Origin: Opisthorchis felineus
Lineage: Eukaryota > Platyhelminthes > Trematoda > Opisthorchiida > Opisthorchiidae
Reading direction: 5' to 3'
Assembly (NCBI GenBank): GCA_004794785.1
Contig: SJOL01001191.1
Location: 370,280 to 434,279 of the forward strand
Length of the DNA stretch: 64,000 bases
The position numbers and the translations under genes are program-made. This document shows positions 36,127 to 48,800 of this stretch, in pieces. How positions within the stretch are numbered: position 1 is the first letter of the stretch; each line of letters opens with the position of its first letter. The notes below the pieces were generated by a model. It saw nothing but the letters and a program-made list of their open reading frames with translations, made no database searches and had not been told where the DNA came from.

Positions 36127-39100
36127 TCACTCACTCACTCACTCACTCACTCACTCACTCACTCACTCACTCACTCACTCACTCACTCACTCACTCACTC
36201 ACTCACTCACTCACTCACTCACTCACTCACTCACTCACTCACTCACTCACTCACTCACTCACTCACTCACTCACTCACTCACTCACTCACTCACTCACTC
36301 ACTCACTCACTCACTCACTCACTCACTCACTCACTCACTCACTCACTCACTCACTCACTCACTCACTCACTCACTCACTCACTCACTCACTCACTCACTC
36401 ACTCACTCACTCACTCACTCACTCACTCACTCACTCACTCACTCACTCACTCACTCACTCACTCACTCACTCACTCACTCACTCACTCACTCACTCACTC
36501 ACTCACTCACTCACTCACTCACTCACTCACTCACTCACTCACTCACTCACTCACTCACTCACTCACTCACTCACTCACTCACTCACTCACTCACTCACTC
36601 ACTCACTCACTCACTCACTCACTCACTCACTCACTCACTCACTCACTCACTCACTCACTCACTCACTCACTCACTCACTCACTCACTCACTCACTCACTC
36701 ACTCACTCACTCACTCACTCACTCACTCACTCACTCACTCACTCACTCACTCACTCACTCACTCACTCACTCACTCACTCACTCACTCACTCACTCACTC
36801 ACTCACTCACTCACTCACTCACTCACTCACTCACTCACTCACTCACTCACTCACTCACTCACTCACTCACTCACTCACTCACTCACTCACTCACTCACTC
36901 ACTCACTCACTCACTCACTCACTCACTCACTCACTCACTCACTCACTCACTCACTCACTCACTCACTCACTCACTCACTCACTCACTCACTCACTCACTC
37001 ACTCACTCACTCACTCACTCACTCACTCACTCACTCACTCACTCACTCACTCACTCACTCACTCACTCACTCACTCACTCACTCACTCACTCACTCACTC
37101 ACTCACTCACTCACTCACTCACTCACTCACTCACTCACTCACTCACTCACTCACTCACTCACTCACTCACTCACTCACTCACTCACTCACTCACTCACTC
37201 ACTCACTCACTCACTCACTCACTCACTCACTCACTCACTCACTCACTCACTCACTCACTCACTCACTCACTCACTCACTCACTCACTCACTCACTCACTC
37301 ACTCACTCACTCACTCACTCACTCACTCACTCACTCACTCACTCACTCACTCACTCACTCACTCACTCACTCACTCACTCACTCACTCACTCACTCACTC
37401 ACTCACTCACTCACTCACTCACTCACTCACTCACTCACTCACTCACTCACTCACTCACTCACTCACTCACTCACTCACTCACTCACTCACTCACTCACTC
37501 ACTCACTCACTCACTCACTCACTCACTCACTCACTCACTCACTCACTCACTCACTCACTCACTCACTCACTCACTCACTCACTCACTCACTCACTCACTC
37601 ACTCACTCACTCACTCACTCACTCACTCACTCACTCACTCACTCACTCACTCACTCACTCACTCACTCACTCACTCACTCACTCACTCACTCACTCACTC
37701 ACTCACTCACTCACTCACTCACTCACTCACTCACTCACTCACTCACTCACTCACTCACTCACTCACTCACTCACTCACTCACTCACTCACTCACTCACTC
37801 ACTCACTCACTCACTCACTCACTCACTCACTCACTCACTCACTCACTCACTCACTCACTCACTCACTCACTCACTCACTCACTCACTCACTCACTCACTC
37901 ACTCACTCACTCACTCACTCACTCACTCACTCACTCACTCACTCACTCACTCACTCACTCACTCACTCACTCACTCACTCACTCACTCACTCACTCACTC
38001 ACTCACTCACTCACTCACTCACTCACTCACTCACTCACTCACTCACTCACTCACTCACTCACTCACTCACTCACTCACTCACTCACTCACTCACTCACTC
38101 ACTCACTCACTCACTCACTCACTCACTCACTCACTCACTCACTCACTCACTCACTCACTCACTCACTCACTCACTCACTCACTCACTCACTCACTCACTC
38201 ACTCACTCACTCACTCACTCACTCACTCACTCACTCACTCACTCACTCACTCACTCACTCACTCACTCACTCACTCACTCACTCACTCACTCACTCACTC
38301 ACTCACTCACTCACTCACTCACTCACTCACTCACTCACTCACTCACTCACTCACTCACTCACTCACTCACTCACTCACTCACTCACTCACTCACTCACTC
38401 ACTCACTCACTCACTCACTCACTCACTCACTCACTCACTCACTCACTCACTCACTCACTCACTCACTCACTCACTCACTCACTCACTCACTCACTCACTC
38501 ACTCACTCACTCACTCACTCACTCACTCACTCACTCACTCACTCACTCACTCACTCACTCACTCACTCACTCACTCACTCACTCACTCACTCACTCACTC
38601 ACTCACTCACTCACTCACTCACTCACTCACTCACTCACTCACTCACTCACTCACTCACTCACTCACTCACTCACTCACTCACTCACTCACTCACTCACTC
38701 ACTCACTCACTCACTCACTCACTCACTCACTCACTCACTCACTCACTCACTCACTCACTCACTCACTCACTCACTCACTCACTCACTCACTCACTCACTC
38801 ACTCACTCACTCACTCACTCACTCACTCACTCACTCACTCACTCACTCACTCACTCACTCACTCACTCACTCACTCACTCACTCACTCACTCACTCACTC
38901 ACTCACTCACTCACTCACTCACTCACTCACTCACTCACTCACTCACTCACTCACTCACTCACTCACTCACTCACTCACTCACTCACTCACTCACTCACTC
39001 ACTCACTCACTCACTCACTCACTCACTCACTCACTCACTCACTCACTCACTCACTCACTCACTCACTCACTCACTCACTCACTCACTCACTCACTCACTC

Positions 39101-41638
39101 ACTCACTCACTCACTCACTCACTCACTCACTCACTCACTCACTCACTCACTCACTCACTCACTCACTCACTCACTCACTCACTCACTCACTCACTCACTC
39201 ACTCACTCACTCACTCACTCACTCACTCACTCACTCACTCACTCACTCACTCACTCACTCACTCACTCACTCACTCACTCACTCACTCACTCACTCACTC
39301 ACTCACTCACTCACTCACTCACTCACTCACTCACTCACTCACTCACTCACTCACTCACTCACTCACTCACTCACTCACTCACTCACTCACTCACTCACTC
39401 ACTCACTCACTCACTCACTCACTCACTCACTCACTCACTCACTCACTCACTCACTCACTCACTCACTCACTCACTCACTCACTCACTCACTCACTCACTC
39501 ACTCACTCACTCACTCACTCACTCACTCACTCACTCACTCACTCACTCACTCACTCACTCACTCACTCACTCACTCACTCACTCACTCACTCACTCACTC
39601 ACTCACTCACTCACTCACTCACTCACTCACTCACTCACTCACTCACTCACTCACTCACTCACTCACTCACTCACTCACTCACTCACTCACTCACTCACTC
39701 ACTCACTCACTCACTCACTCACTCACTCACTCACTCACTCACTCACTCACTCACTCACTCACTCACTCACTCACTCACTCACTCACTCACTCACTCACTC
39801 ACTCACTCACTCACTCACTCACTCACTCACTCACTCACTCACTCACTCACTCACTCACTCACTCACTCACTCACTCACTCACTCACTCACTCACTCACTC
39901 ACTCACTCACTCACTCACTCACTCACTCACTCACTCACTCACTCACTCACTCACTCACTCACTCACTCACTCACTCACTCACTCACTCACTCACTCACTC
40001 ACTCACTCACTCACTCACTCACTCACTCACTCACTCACTCACTCACTCACTCACTCACTCACTCACTCACTCACTCACTCACTCACTCACTCACTCACTC
40101 ACTCACTCACTCACTCACTCACTCACTCACTCACTCACTCACTCACTCACTCACTCACTCACTCACTCACTCACTCACTCACTCACTCACTCACTCACTC
40201 ACTCACTCACTCACTCACTCACTCACTCACTCACTCACTCACTCACTCACTCACTCACTCACTCACTCACTCACTCACTCACTCACTCACTCACTCACTC
40301 ACTCACTCACTCACTCACTCACTCACTCACTCACTCACTCACTCACTCACTCACTCACTCACTCACTCACTCACTCACTCACTCACTCACTCACTCACTC
40401 ACTCACTCACTCACTCACTCACTCACTCACTCACTCACTCACTCACTCACTCACTCACTCACTCACTCACTCACTCACTCACTCACTCACTCACTCACTC
40501 ACTCACTCACTCACTCACTCACTCACTCACTCACTCACTCACTCACTCACTCACTCACTCACTCACTCACTCACTCACTCACTCACTCACTCACTCACTC
40601 ACTCACTCACTCACTCACTCACTCACTCACTCACTCACTCACTCACTCACTCACTCACTCACTCACTCACTCACTCACTCACTCACTCACTCACTCACTC
40701 ACTCACTCACTCACTCACTCACTCACTCACTCACTCACTCACTCACTCACTCACTCACTCACTCACTCACTCACTCACTCACTCACTCACTCACTCACTC
40801 ACTCACTCACTCACTCACTCACTCACTCACTCACTCACTCACTCACTCACTCACTCACTCACTCACTCACTCACTCACTCACTCACTCACTCACTCACTC
40901 ACTCACTCACTCACTCACTCACTCACTCACTCACTCACTCACTCACTCACTCACTCACTCACTCACTCACTCACTCACTCACTCACTCACTCACTCACTC
41001 ACTCACTCACTCACTCACTCACTCACTCACTCACTCACTCACTCACTCACTCACTCACTCACTCACTCACTCACTCACTCACTCACTCACTCACTCACTC
41101 ACTCACTCACTCACTCACTCACTCACTCACTCACTCACTCACTCACTCACTCACTCACTCACTCACTCACTCACTCACTCACTCACTCACTCACTCACTC
41201 ACTCACTCACTCACTCACTCACTCACTCACTCACTCACTCACTCACTCACTCACTCACTCACTCACTCACTCACTCACTCACTCACTCACTCACTCACTC
41301 ACTCACTCACTCACTCACTCACTCACTCACTCACTCACTCACTCACTCACTCACTCACTCACTCACTCACTCACTCACTCACTCACTCACTCACTCACTC
41401 ACTCACTCACTCACTCACTCACTCACTCACTCACTCACTCACTCACTCACTCACTCACTCACTCACTCACTCACTCACTCACTCACTCACTCACTCACTC
41501 ACTCACTCACTCACTCACTCACTCACTCACTCACTCACTCACTCACTCACTCACTCACTCACTCACTCACTCACTCACTCACTCACTCACTCACTCACTC
41601 ACTCACTCACTCACTCACTCACTCACTCACTCACTCAC
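36127..41638. repeat. Perfect TCAC tetranucleotide array, 5.5 kb
   Basis: 5512 bases, 1378 copies of TCAC with no interruption visible anywhere. The array has no stop codon in any + frame (it reads Ser-Leu-Thr-His over and over), which creates artificial frames of up to 1974 codons; the complementary GTGA reading has a stop in every frame. It is not a gene. Natural arrays of this size normally carry interruptions, so the exact length and purity may be partly an assembly product. Confidence 0.95.
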
Positions 41639-43739
41639 ATTCGCATGAATGAATACCATTTCGAAATTGTCAGTGGCCGGATAACTGCGTTTCGGTGGAG
41701 ATGCAAGAAACTAAACATCTGTAAATGTTGCGTATGCACAAACTCTTTAGACAGGCTAACGGTACTGTTTCTCTCGAATGTGGACAAGTATTCATCTTCA
41801 CCGTACATCCAGAATTCAGCTTACCGAAATTTCGCAGGGTGGTTGTCTGAAATGGCGAATTCCATTCACAAATATTCTACCCATCTTTTTTCTCGAGAGG
41901 CCCATTCAGTTTCAGAAAATACTTTAGAAGTATATCGATGAGTTGATGAGTGACTACGTCCTTACCTCTGTTCGTTTTGAGGATGACAGTTGACTACCTA
42001 CAGAATTCTGTTTTCATACCCTTATGCATCTTCACACCAAATGTTTGAAGGAACTTAGTCGTTCATTTACTGGAAATGCTCAACTTGTTTTTAAAGCATT
42101 CCTCAAAAACGAGCTGATTTTGTTATTCCTCGGGGTCCCCATTGGTCGATATTTTTTCGCAGGAAGGGTTGTTGAGCAAGTAATGCTCTCAGAGACTCAT
42201 TTGTAGATGTTACATAGTTACTTGCATTTAAACAAGTTTGTTCCACTCTATTAAGTCGGTTGACAGGTTTGCTTTCATTCTGGCGTTTTCGTATATTACC
42301 TTTTGAGCTGTGTGGATGACTAAAATTCTAACTGGCTCAGCAGTCCATTTTGAAATGTTGAATCAACCGCAATAAAAAGCAGGCCAATGAAAACTGTATA
42401 TGTCTATTTCAAGGGTACACTCGAGAAAGAAGCGTTTGAATGAGGAACCTCGCTCACAAGTGTCTTCGCGGAGAAGTTCATCGATGTGCACCGGATATCT
42501 CAAGGTGGTCGGGTGCCTGAAAGCAGCGAACATGGAATGCTTTTTGTTCTTAATGACCAGAAGAAATTTCAGTCTGACATCCTATCTCTCGGTCTACTTG
42601 CATTCGGAGTCACGTATTCACTGGCGGAACAGAGCGGCGACCGGTCTAGCGGTTCTCTGAACACAGCCCACAAATGTTAGCTAAATCTACAGTGCGGCAC
42701 TCTCTCAACGTTGAAATAGTAGCCACTAATCCCACGTTGTCTGCCCCGGGGAACCCGGTCATGTGGTTGACCCTGAAATGACCTTCACAAGTCCATCCCA
42801 CGATCGTAATCAAATAATCACAGCATTCGGAATAGTCTTCATCAGTAGTCAAGTTCTTTTCGACCCTTTTTGAAAGGCGACATTCGCTGCTGTTACTGTG
42901 TCAACGTTGTACACTACCTTGGCTATTTAACGCTTGCTGCTGAACAGTAGGAACATCTCGCAGTTTTTGTCCTGTTTTCTCATCAGGATCAACTCTGTAG
43001 AAACAACTCATTTTCGTTAGTGAAAGATGAATAATGCAGTCATCACCAACCACGAGCAAACCACAGATTTTGGGGCCATCTTATCCATCTTGAAGACTAC
43101 ATGCAACTCAAATGTACTTTCATGAATGAACAAGTTACCTCTCAGTCATAATTCTTTTGTCTCTGCTCACCGGTTAACTGGTCGTCCCCCGTCACACTCT
43201 TACCTTTTCATGACCGATTTTGTTCGAGCCATTCCTCAGAGAAGGGACTGTACCCTAACGGGTAAAGTTGCCTTCACTTCTGCAATAGTGTATCGACGCT
43301 GGGGAATAACACTCAGTTGCTACTAAGTATCTAACCAGCAACCATCGCACACTTTAAACTGCACGCTATAGACATGCTGGCTGTGTTCCAATGACTTCCC
43401 CGGTATCAACTACATCGCCAACTCTTTGCTTAAGCAATGTTGAAACTAAGACCTCAGGGGAATTTACTCATTCTTGTAAATGCCCAGCCGAGGTTTACTA
43501 CTGATAATGCGATCGATTATTACTGTTTTCACTATTGAAAACTCATGTGGATAGGTTTTTCTCTGTCAGTTTAGTTACTTGTTAAAATAGGAAATTAACA
43601 CTCTAAAGATATGATTCCGAGTTACTTGTTTGGCTTGTCTCAGCGCGAAGTTGATGAAGTACGCTGACACTTCAAGTTTTCTCAAGTGGGGCTATCTATG
43701 AGCTATAGAAACAGCGGATTTTTGTCGCGGTTCTCTCGA
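41639..43739. other. No recognisable gene
   Basis: The frame that leaves the TCAC array continues to 41941 only because the array has no stops. Short frames at 42024-42680 and 43126-43326 have no domain I know. Confidence 0.4.
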
Positions 43740-43840
43740 AGAAGGCTGCTTAAAACTCTTCAACAGCAATTGTTCGGGTTCATCAGGTACCCGCAGTCTC
43801 CTCGCTGTCAGTCAACCTTATGTTCTACTTGAATTAAATA
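43740..43840 (-). mobile_element. Hammerhead-ribozyme retroelement, copy D (3' part)
   Basis: The - strand shows CAAGTAGAACATAAGGTTGA, a GACAGCGAGGAGACTGCGG block, CTGATGA (complement of 43780-43786) and a TTGAAGAGTTTTAAGCAGCC end. The bases between CTGATGA and that end are shortened, and GAAA and stem III are gone, so the ribozyme is dead. The 5' arm was not found. Confidence 0.65.
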
Positions 43841-44668
43841 AGTTGTTCCGAGTATCCCCGTGACGCCGCGTTTTCACCAAAAAGAAGTTCGGATGCAACC
43901 ACACTTTAGATTCATCACGAAAACTATGAGGAAATTTGGAAGGCGCGTGGGAACAGTTACGGTTAGTCTAGTAAGGCTCAGCGACTGCATCACGCCTTGT
44001 GCGGACGACTTGGCAGGTTATATTGGTGTGATTCTTTAGCGGTATTCACGTTGCCACCTGTTTTTGCCCAGTGCTTTGTCGGTTCACGTCATAGCTCGAC
44101 TAACGCACATCCAACGCACGTCACTATCTGTGTTCTCTTCGGTCCATTGGGCTGACCCAATCGGGCAAAATGACCACACAGCTGCAGTTTGTGCGTTAGT
44201 GGGTACGACTCAAAAACGGATAGGCCAACCGGCTAAAGACGTTTAAGTGAATTTTTATGAGCTATCAGTCATAAGAGGGCATTATCTGACAGAAGAACCA
44301 ATGGGTTTTACGGGGAACGCATGACCAGCACAATTAACTATTCAGATTGTTGTATTGGATATTCATAAGAAAATACTATTGTTACAGTGTCACTGTTTTC
44401 TCTAGTTTCATTGAAAATGTGAAGTGCAGCAGTTCTTGAAAAGATGTTATTTCTTATGGTCTCGTTAAATCACTGCCCTGAACAATGTTACGTAAATGGA
44501 GTTTAGCCAATTATTAGATTCACGTGGAAAAAGGAAGGTCACCCGAATTCCGGTTTCCCGACGTCACAATTCCTGTCATTCCGGAAAACTGGATAATGCA
44601 GGATACTGAGGTCACGGTCCGAAGAAATGAAGCTGGTAAAACTTCTGAAGAACTTTGCTGTACGATAA
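43841..44668. other. No recognisable gene
   Basis: Short frames only. The + frame at 44524-44706 runs from unrelated sequence into the left end of the Merlin element, so it is not a gene. Confidence 0.45.
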
Positions 44669-44676
44669 GAATCATG
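44669..44676. repeat. Left target-site duplication of the Merlin element
   Basis: GAATCATG, repeated exactly at 45716-45723. Eight bases is the duplication length expected for the Merlin superfamily. Confidence 0.85.
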
Positions 44677-44702
44677 GGATCTTTTCCAGATAAGCCCCGC
44701 CA
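44677..44702 (+). repeat. Merlin left terminal inverted repeat
   Basis: Begins GGATCTTTTCC and ends GCCCCGCCA. It is matched at 25 of 26 positions by the complement of 45690-45715. Confidence 0.88.
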
Positions 44703-44868
44703 CTAACGCAAAAAGTGCATGCACGAAAAGTTAAGCCCCGCCACTTTTTGCCAGCTCCAATTTAATGTGCGCACACAACCTTGACCTATTTTCGATGAAA
44801 ACAACTCCTTATCCGCATCTAGGCTCATTTTGTGCAAAAATTTTCTCCGTTCAGACGTAAAACCTTAA

Positions 44869-45605
44869 ATGAACTTTCTGACGCTTTCAACTCTCGTTCA
44901 TGACAAGGAGACGGCAATACGTTTTTCGCAAAGCCACGGAGTGATCCATCAGCAATGTTTATGCAACAATGGCCACCAAATGACACTTTCAACTGTTTCT
45001 AACAGGTGGAGGTGTAATGCCCGACAGTGCCGGTCGGGCAGAAATCGGTCTTCGAAAGGGAACTTGGCTGGAGCGGTCTAGGATGGAGTTTTGGACAGTA
45101 ATTCTATTCATTTATTGCTGGTCCTAAAATTCGGCAAAAATCAAATTATGCTCAGAGGAATTACCTTTAAGCCACACGACCGCTGTTGACTGGAAGAACT
45201 TTCTTCGCGAAGTTTTCGGAGGGATCTGCCGGGAAACTAAAGAGGTGTCCATGTATGTAGTGCCAGATCGAACTGCGGCCACTTTGATGGACACAATCCA
45301 GGCCTGCATCGCTTCCGGCTCAATCATCATCTCCGATATGTGGGCATCATACCAAGGAATTGAAACGATGATTGACATGAATTATACTCACGAAACGGGT
45401 AATCATACCGAAAACTTTGTGGATCCAACGACTGGAGCTCACACATAAACCATCGAATCTCTTTGGCCCGTCTACAAGGTGCAGAATAAACGTCAATGCA
45501 GCACACACTTATCTGTAGTGGACAGCTACTCGTGTAAGTTCTTTTGGAGGCAAAGGTACCGAAAAACGGACCTTTTCATGCAAATTATTAATGACATGTC
45601 CCAAT
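44869..45605 (+). pseudogene. Merlin transposase (ISXO2-like DDE), broken
   Basis: The N-terminal part (44869-45081) has a zinc-ribbon pattern, CLCNNGHQM...RWRCNARQC. A frameshift near 45070 moves to RMEFWTVILFIYCWS, then ELPLSHTTAVDWKNFLREV. This joins straight to FGGICRETKE, where relatives have a longer segment carrying the first catalytic acid (a DES-type motif), so an internal deletion has removed it. The catalytic core resumes with VVPDRTAATL, ISDMWASY (second catalytic Asp) and YTHETGNHTENFVDP. A stop at 45446-45448, probably from a Gln codon, interrupts it before IESLW (third acid) and RQRYRKTDLFMQI. Three separate lesions make the protein inactive. The frame and domain order are seen directly; the missing segment is judged from family knowledge. 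Confidence 0.88.
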
Positions 45606-45689
45606 TTCACCCTCCTCAATAAAAACTAAAAATGCAAATTTCATATCCTATTTTTTCTGATCTTTTTTGGGTGGCGGGGGTTAATTTTT

Positions 45690-45715
45690 TGGCGGGGCTT
45701 ATCGGGAAAAGATCC
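45690..45715 (-). repeat. Merlin right terminal inverted repeat
   Basis: Inverted partner of 44677-44702, with one mismatch (C for A at the twelfth base). Confidence 0.88.
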
Positions 45716-45723
45716 GAATCATG
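45716..45723. repeat. Right target-site duplication of the Merlin element
   Basis: Exact copy of GAATCATG from 44669-44676, directly after the right terminal repeat. Confidence 0.85.
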
Positions 45724-46289
45724 TTCACCGGGTACCCAATGAACACGTGACCCCAGCGGGCTTCAACAATACGGAAGAGAACTCCCCTCCACCTAAAAGG
45801 AGACACACCAAAATGGAGATGATTCAGGTGGCTTTCTCGTCAGACCAATAGGCCACTCACTCCTTAGCATAAAATGAATAAGTGACACTCCAGTGTTTGT
45901 AAATCGATGGCATGGCAAACGGTGGGTGAAAATGACCAGGCAATGCCAATGTACCGTTAGAATGGTAACGAAAATTTTATCGCTGTAATCGCTGTCGCCT
46001 CAGAACCTATGCAGGTAATGACTAGCTCTGTCCTGAAATTCCACAAACCACAGGTGTGAGGTTGAATAGTTTCATCTTCGAATGTAGAACAGGCAAGACA
46101 CCCGTGTGGTATCCGAGAGGTTGGCAGGCCTAAGTTACAAGGAGGATAAGCTGTACGATTGCAGTGATCGATATGCCATAACTTAGTGTGACTGACAGTG
46201 AGATAGGGGCGCTAACCGGACAGGACAACCAGGCAGAACAAGGCAAGGAATGACGTACTTGATGGGTCGGTTGATGGCTATGGTATCGC
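45724..46289. other. No recognisable gene
   Basis: No frame, RNA gene or repeat identified. Confidence 0.4.
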
Positions 46290-46410
46290 TACAGGGTTAA
46301 TGACAAATCTCCGACAGCTCACTGGCGGTTTGGCTCTTCTTAGGCCTCATCAGCTGTGTTCGGTCCACAAGTTTCCATCACCCCCATGTTCGACCTAAAC
46401 TATATATTGT
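46290..46410 (-). mobile_element. Hammerhead-ribozyme retroelement, copy F (3' part)
   Basis: On the - strand the order GTCGAACATGGGGGTGATGG, AAACTTGTGGACC, CTGATGA (complement of 46347-46353), GGCCTAAGAAGAGCC, AAACCGCC, GTGAGCTGTCGGAGA matches copy B block by block. The catalytic G of GAAA is replaced by C and stem III is altered, so the ribozyme should be dead. The 5' arm is not recognisable. Confidence 0.65.
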
Positions 46411-46839
46411 ACGGAAGATTCGCTTGAGTCTTTCATCAACAAAAATGCAATATGCAGGAGAGTGTGGTTTGCCACTTGCGTATACTGAGGTGTTTGAGTA
46501 GAACAAATGATTTAATGGAAACTCTGGAACTACACTTACTGCAGCGCATGCAGGTGAAGAATACCATGGGTGTGAGGTTCACTTGAGTCCCTGGTTAACA
46601 TCAAAGAAGTAGATATTCTGACTATTAGATCGATATCTTCTATAGTCCCTTTCGTAATCACAGTAAGTTATAGCTGGTTGCTTTGCCGCACATGACGAAT
46701 GAACAGCGACATGCCATATGGGTCGGAACCACTGTCAAACCTGTCCATGGTAAACGAGTCCATTGGTCTGTGGGTGTAGATCCTGGGCTCCAACAGCAAG
46801 CGATAGCTTTCACGTAACGAAGTCAGATGTGACTTGCCT

Positions 46840-48110
46840 GACGTAGGTCTGTCCCACCCCGCCTCTGCATGTTCTACATCACTTTATTCACACGTTTAGC
46901 TACTGATCATGGAAGTCACTTTTTATTGTATTCCGAGTCCGCCATGAGATATGTCTTTGATCTTCTCCCTGACAAGCAACAATTGGTTCTGTCCGTCTAT
47001 CACTGTTGGTACTTCGATGTTTTGGCAGCAGGAAATCTGCTGCTGTCTTGATAAAAACAGCCAGAGGAAGTTGAGTTGTTTGGAGTCGAGAGATAAGTGC
47101 ATGGAAAGGTGTCCAGTACAATTATGGTGCCCTGTTTCACCTTAGCTTTAGATAGACCCTTTTGAAAATTTTGACGAGTGGTTCCACTTGGTCATTTGAT
47201 CGGGGGCGACACTCTGCAGGAGGGGCGTGTTGAGTCTCAAGAATATTACATGAATTTGAGCAATCGGTCGAGGTAAACTCGGCTCTGCCGCAAGAGTTAT
47301 CTAGGAGTTCCGGGACACCAACCTGATCGAATCACTTTGCCCACTAGGGGTTGATGGTGACCGAATTCCCATAGTGCATTCAAATTACTTTGGGCAATTT
47401 CGAAAACTGGTCAACCAGTCCGTAAAACCTGCAAAGTCAATGCGAATGCGCTGGTTATTGACCACATCCAGGAACAAGGCACAACTTTAATAGGTCTCCA
47501 ACGTGTTCAACAATAGCCCGTACGGCTTCCTGAATCATTAAGTGGTAATTGCGAGCGGCGAAACTCATGAGGGGCTGCGAATTGTGTGGATGTGTTGAGT
47601 AGCATTGTGTAGCATCTGGAATGTAACTGAAAAGCTACGGACCCACTCTGTGAGAGAACGGGAAGCCCTCCATGGTTGGATGAGAGTGGAGCACGTATAC
47701 CATCCTTCCAGCCCAATCTGTGGGCTGTAGGTCTAGATGGGGCATCTGCCTGAAAGTTTGCTTGAGTGCTAAACTCATTTAAGCGTCTATGAGTTTCACA
47801 TTTAACCGCTGGAGTCTGTACGACATGTGAATGTGTGACAAAATTGGACACGATCATTGGGAGAAGCGGACTGTGAACTACATTCCTTATGGGATTGATT
47901 ACTGCGTACAACAAACCTCGAACCTACTTATTGATATGATTGTGGTTTCTTCCTGCTAATTCGAATGAAGGTGCATATGAGGCTGAACACAGTTTTACTG
48001 TTGCCATGCGAAAACCCAGGCGAAGAACGCAAAACAGCGCACCAGTACTGTAGTCGAAAGCACCAGCAGCAACGAGTGTAGGAAGTTTTGAGTCGCGATG
48101 TGTCAGTAAA
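46840..48110 (-). pseudogene. Decayed Ty3/Gypsy RNase H and integrase remnant
   Basis: The - strand keeps scattered Ty3/Gypsy blocks in the right order. A TLVAAGAFDYSTGAL run near 48080-48035 resembles the RNase H start (VAADAS.YG.GA). NFQADAPSR near 47757-47733 resembles the ADALSR block. RIRIDFAGFTDW near 47450-47415 resembles the first catalytic strand of integrase. RSNDQVEPLVKIFKRVYLKLR near 47200-47140 resembles the post-catalytic helix (joined from frames). A DLLLPKHRSTNSDRRTEPI-like stretch lies near 47050. It is split by stops and frameshifts. Its wording differs from the Ty3/Gypsy element at 57-60.5 kb, so it is another lineage. Confidence 0.55.
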
Positions 48111-48734
48111 TCACAGGCCCAAACCGTTTATTGACGCGTACTGTGAATTTGGATCGATTTTGTGCTGTCTTGGACCAAATCGAAACATGTGTTGTCCTAC
48201 ACTCTAGGTAGAAAACTGCGTTCACTTTGATGCACTAATCATGATAGGGTGTAAATTCATCGGAAGACGTAGTGCATTACGTCTTTGTCATAGCAGAACG
48301 CTTTGCGTTGTTGCAATCTCACAAGCGTGTGTCAGGGCCCTTAGTTTGCTCCCCAACAGCCACCGGGTACGCTCGAAAGGACCTATTTTATACCAAGTGA
48401 ATTCAAATCGTCCGACCGAGAAATGTGATCAGACACCACACACACCCATGTAAGACAACCGACCAGTTACCACTAGTAACGCGAGCCACATTTGTCGTGT
48501 GGGTGGACACAAGTTTGTCAATGGAACGTCAGTTTTCCTTAGAAATAATCGGAATGTCTGATACCGAAACAGTCGGGGGTGTCATCGGACAATGAAAGTA
48601 ATGTTCGACTGAAAATGTGAGAATTCGCTTCCAGAGATGTTTTAAGTTGCGAGCGCCAGGTTGATACCTGTTAGTGTCTGTTCCTACCACAGGTTTGACA
48701 TTATCGAGAACGAAATTGACGGACTTGTAGAAAA

Positions 48735-48800
48735 TTGCCTGTTAATCCGGTGGCTGTTGATCTATTCGCAGAGCTTAGCAACTGACTTACAAGTCAACCA
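48735..48800. repeat. Interspersed repeat family X, copy 3
   Basis: The GGTGGCTGTTGATC, TTCGCAGAGCTTAGCAACTGAC and CTTACAAG words line up with the 5' half of the copy at 21411-21490. The second half is absent. Confidence 0.5.

Larger units (their letters stand above)
44677..45715 (+). mobile_element. Merlin (IS1016-like) DNA transposon, disabled copy
   Basis: A 1039-bp element with terminal inverted repeats of about 26 bp (44677-44702 and 45690-45715, 25 of 26 matching; each starts GGATCTTTTCC at its outer end). A second inner inverted block, TTAAGCCCCGCCAC on the left (44731-44744) and its counterpart on the right, is present. The perfect 8-bp duplication GAATCATG sits on both sides. Inside lies a broken ISXO2-type transposase. 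Merlin elements with 8-9 bp duplications are known from schistosomes and other animals. The intact ends could still be moved by a transposase made elsewhere. Confidence 0.92.

Noticed and set aside
36017..41941. Giant Ser-Leu-Thr-His repeat protein of up to 1974 residues
   Set aside because: It exists only because the TCAC array has no stop codon in any + frame; the true non-repeat parts are a repeat passenger and unrelated flank.
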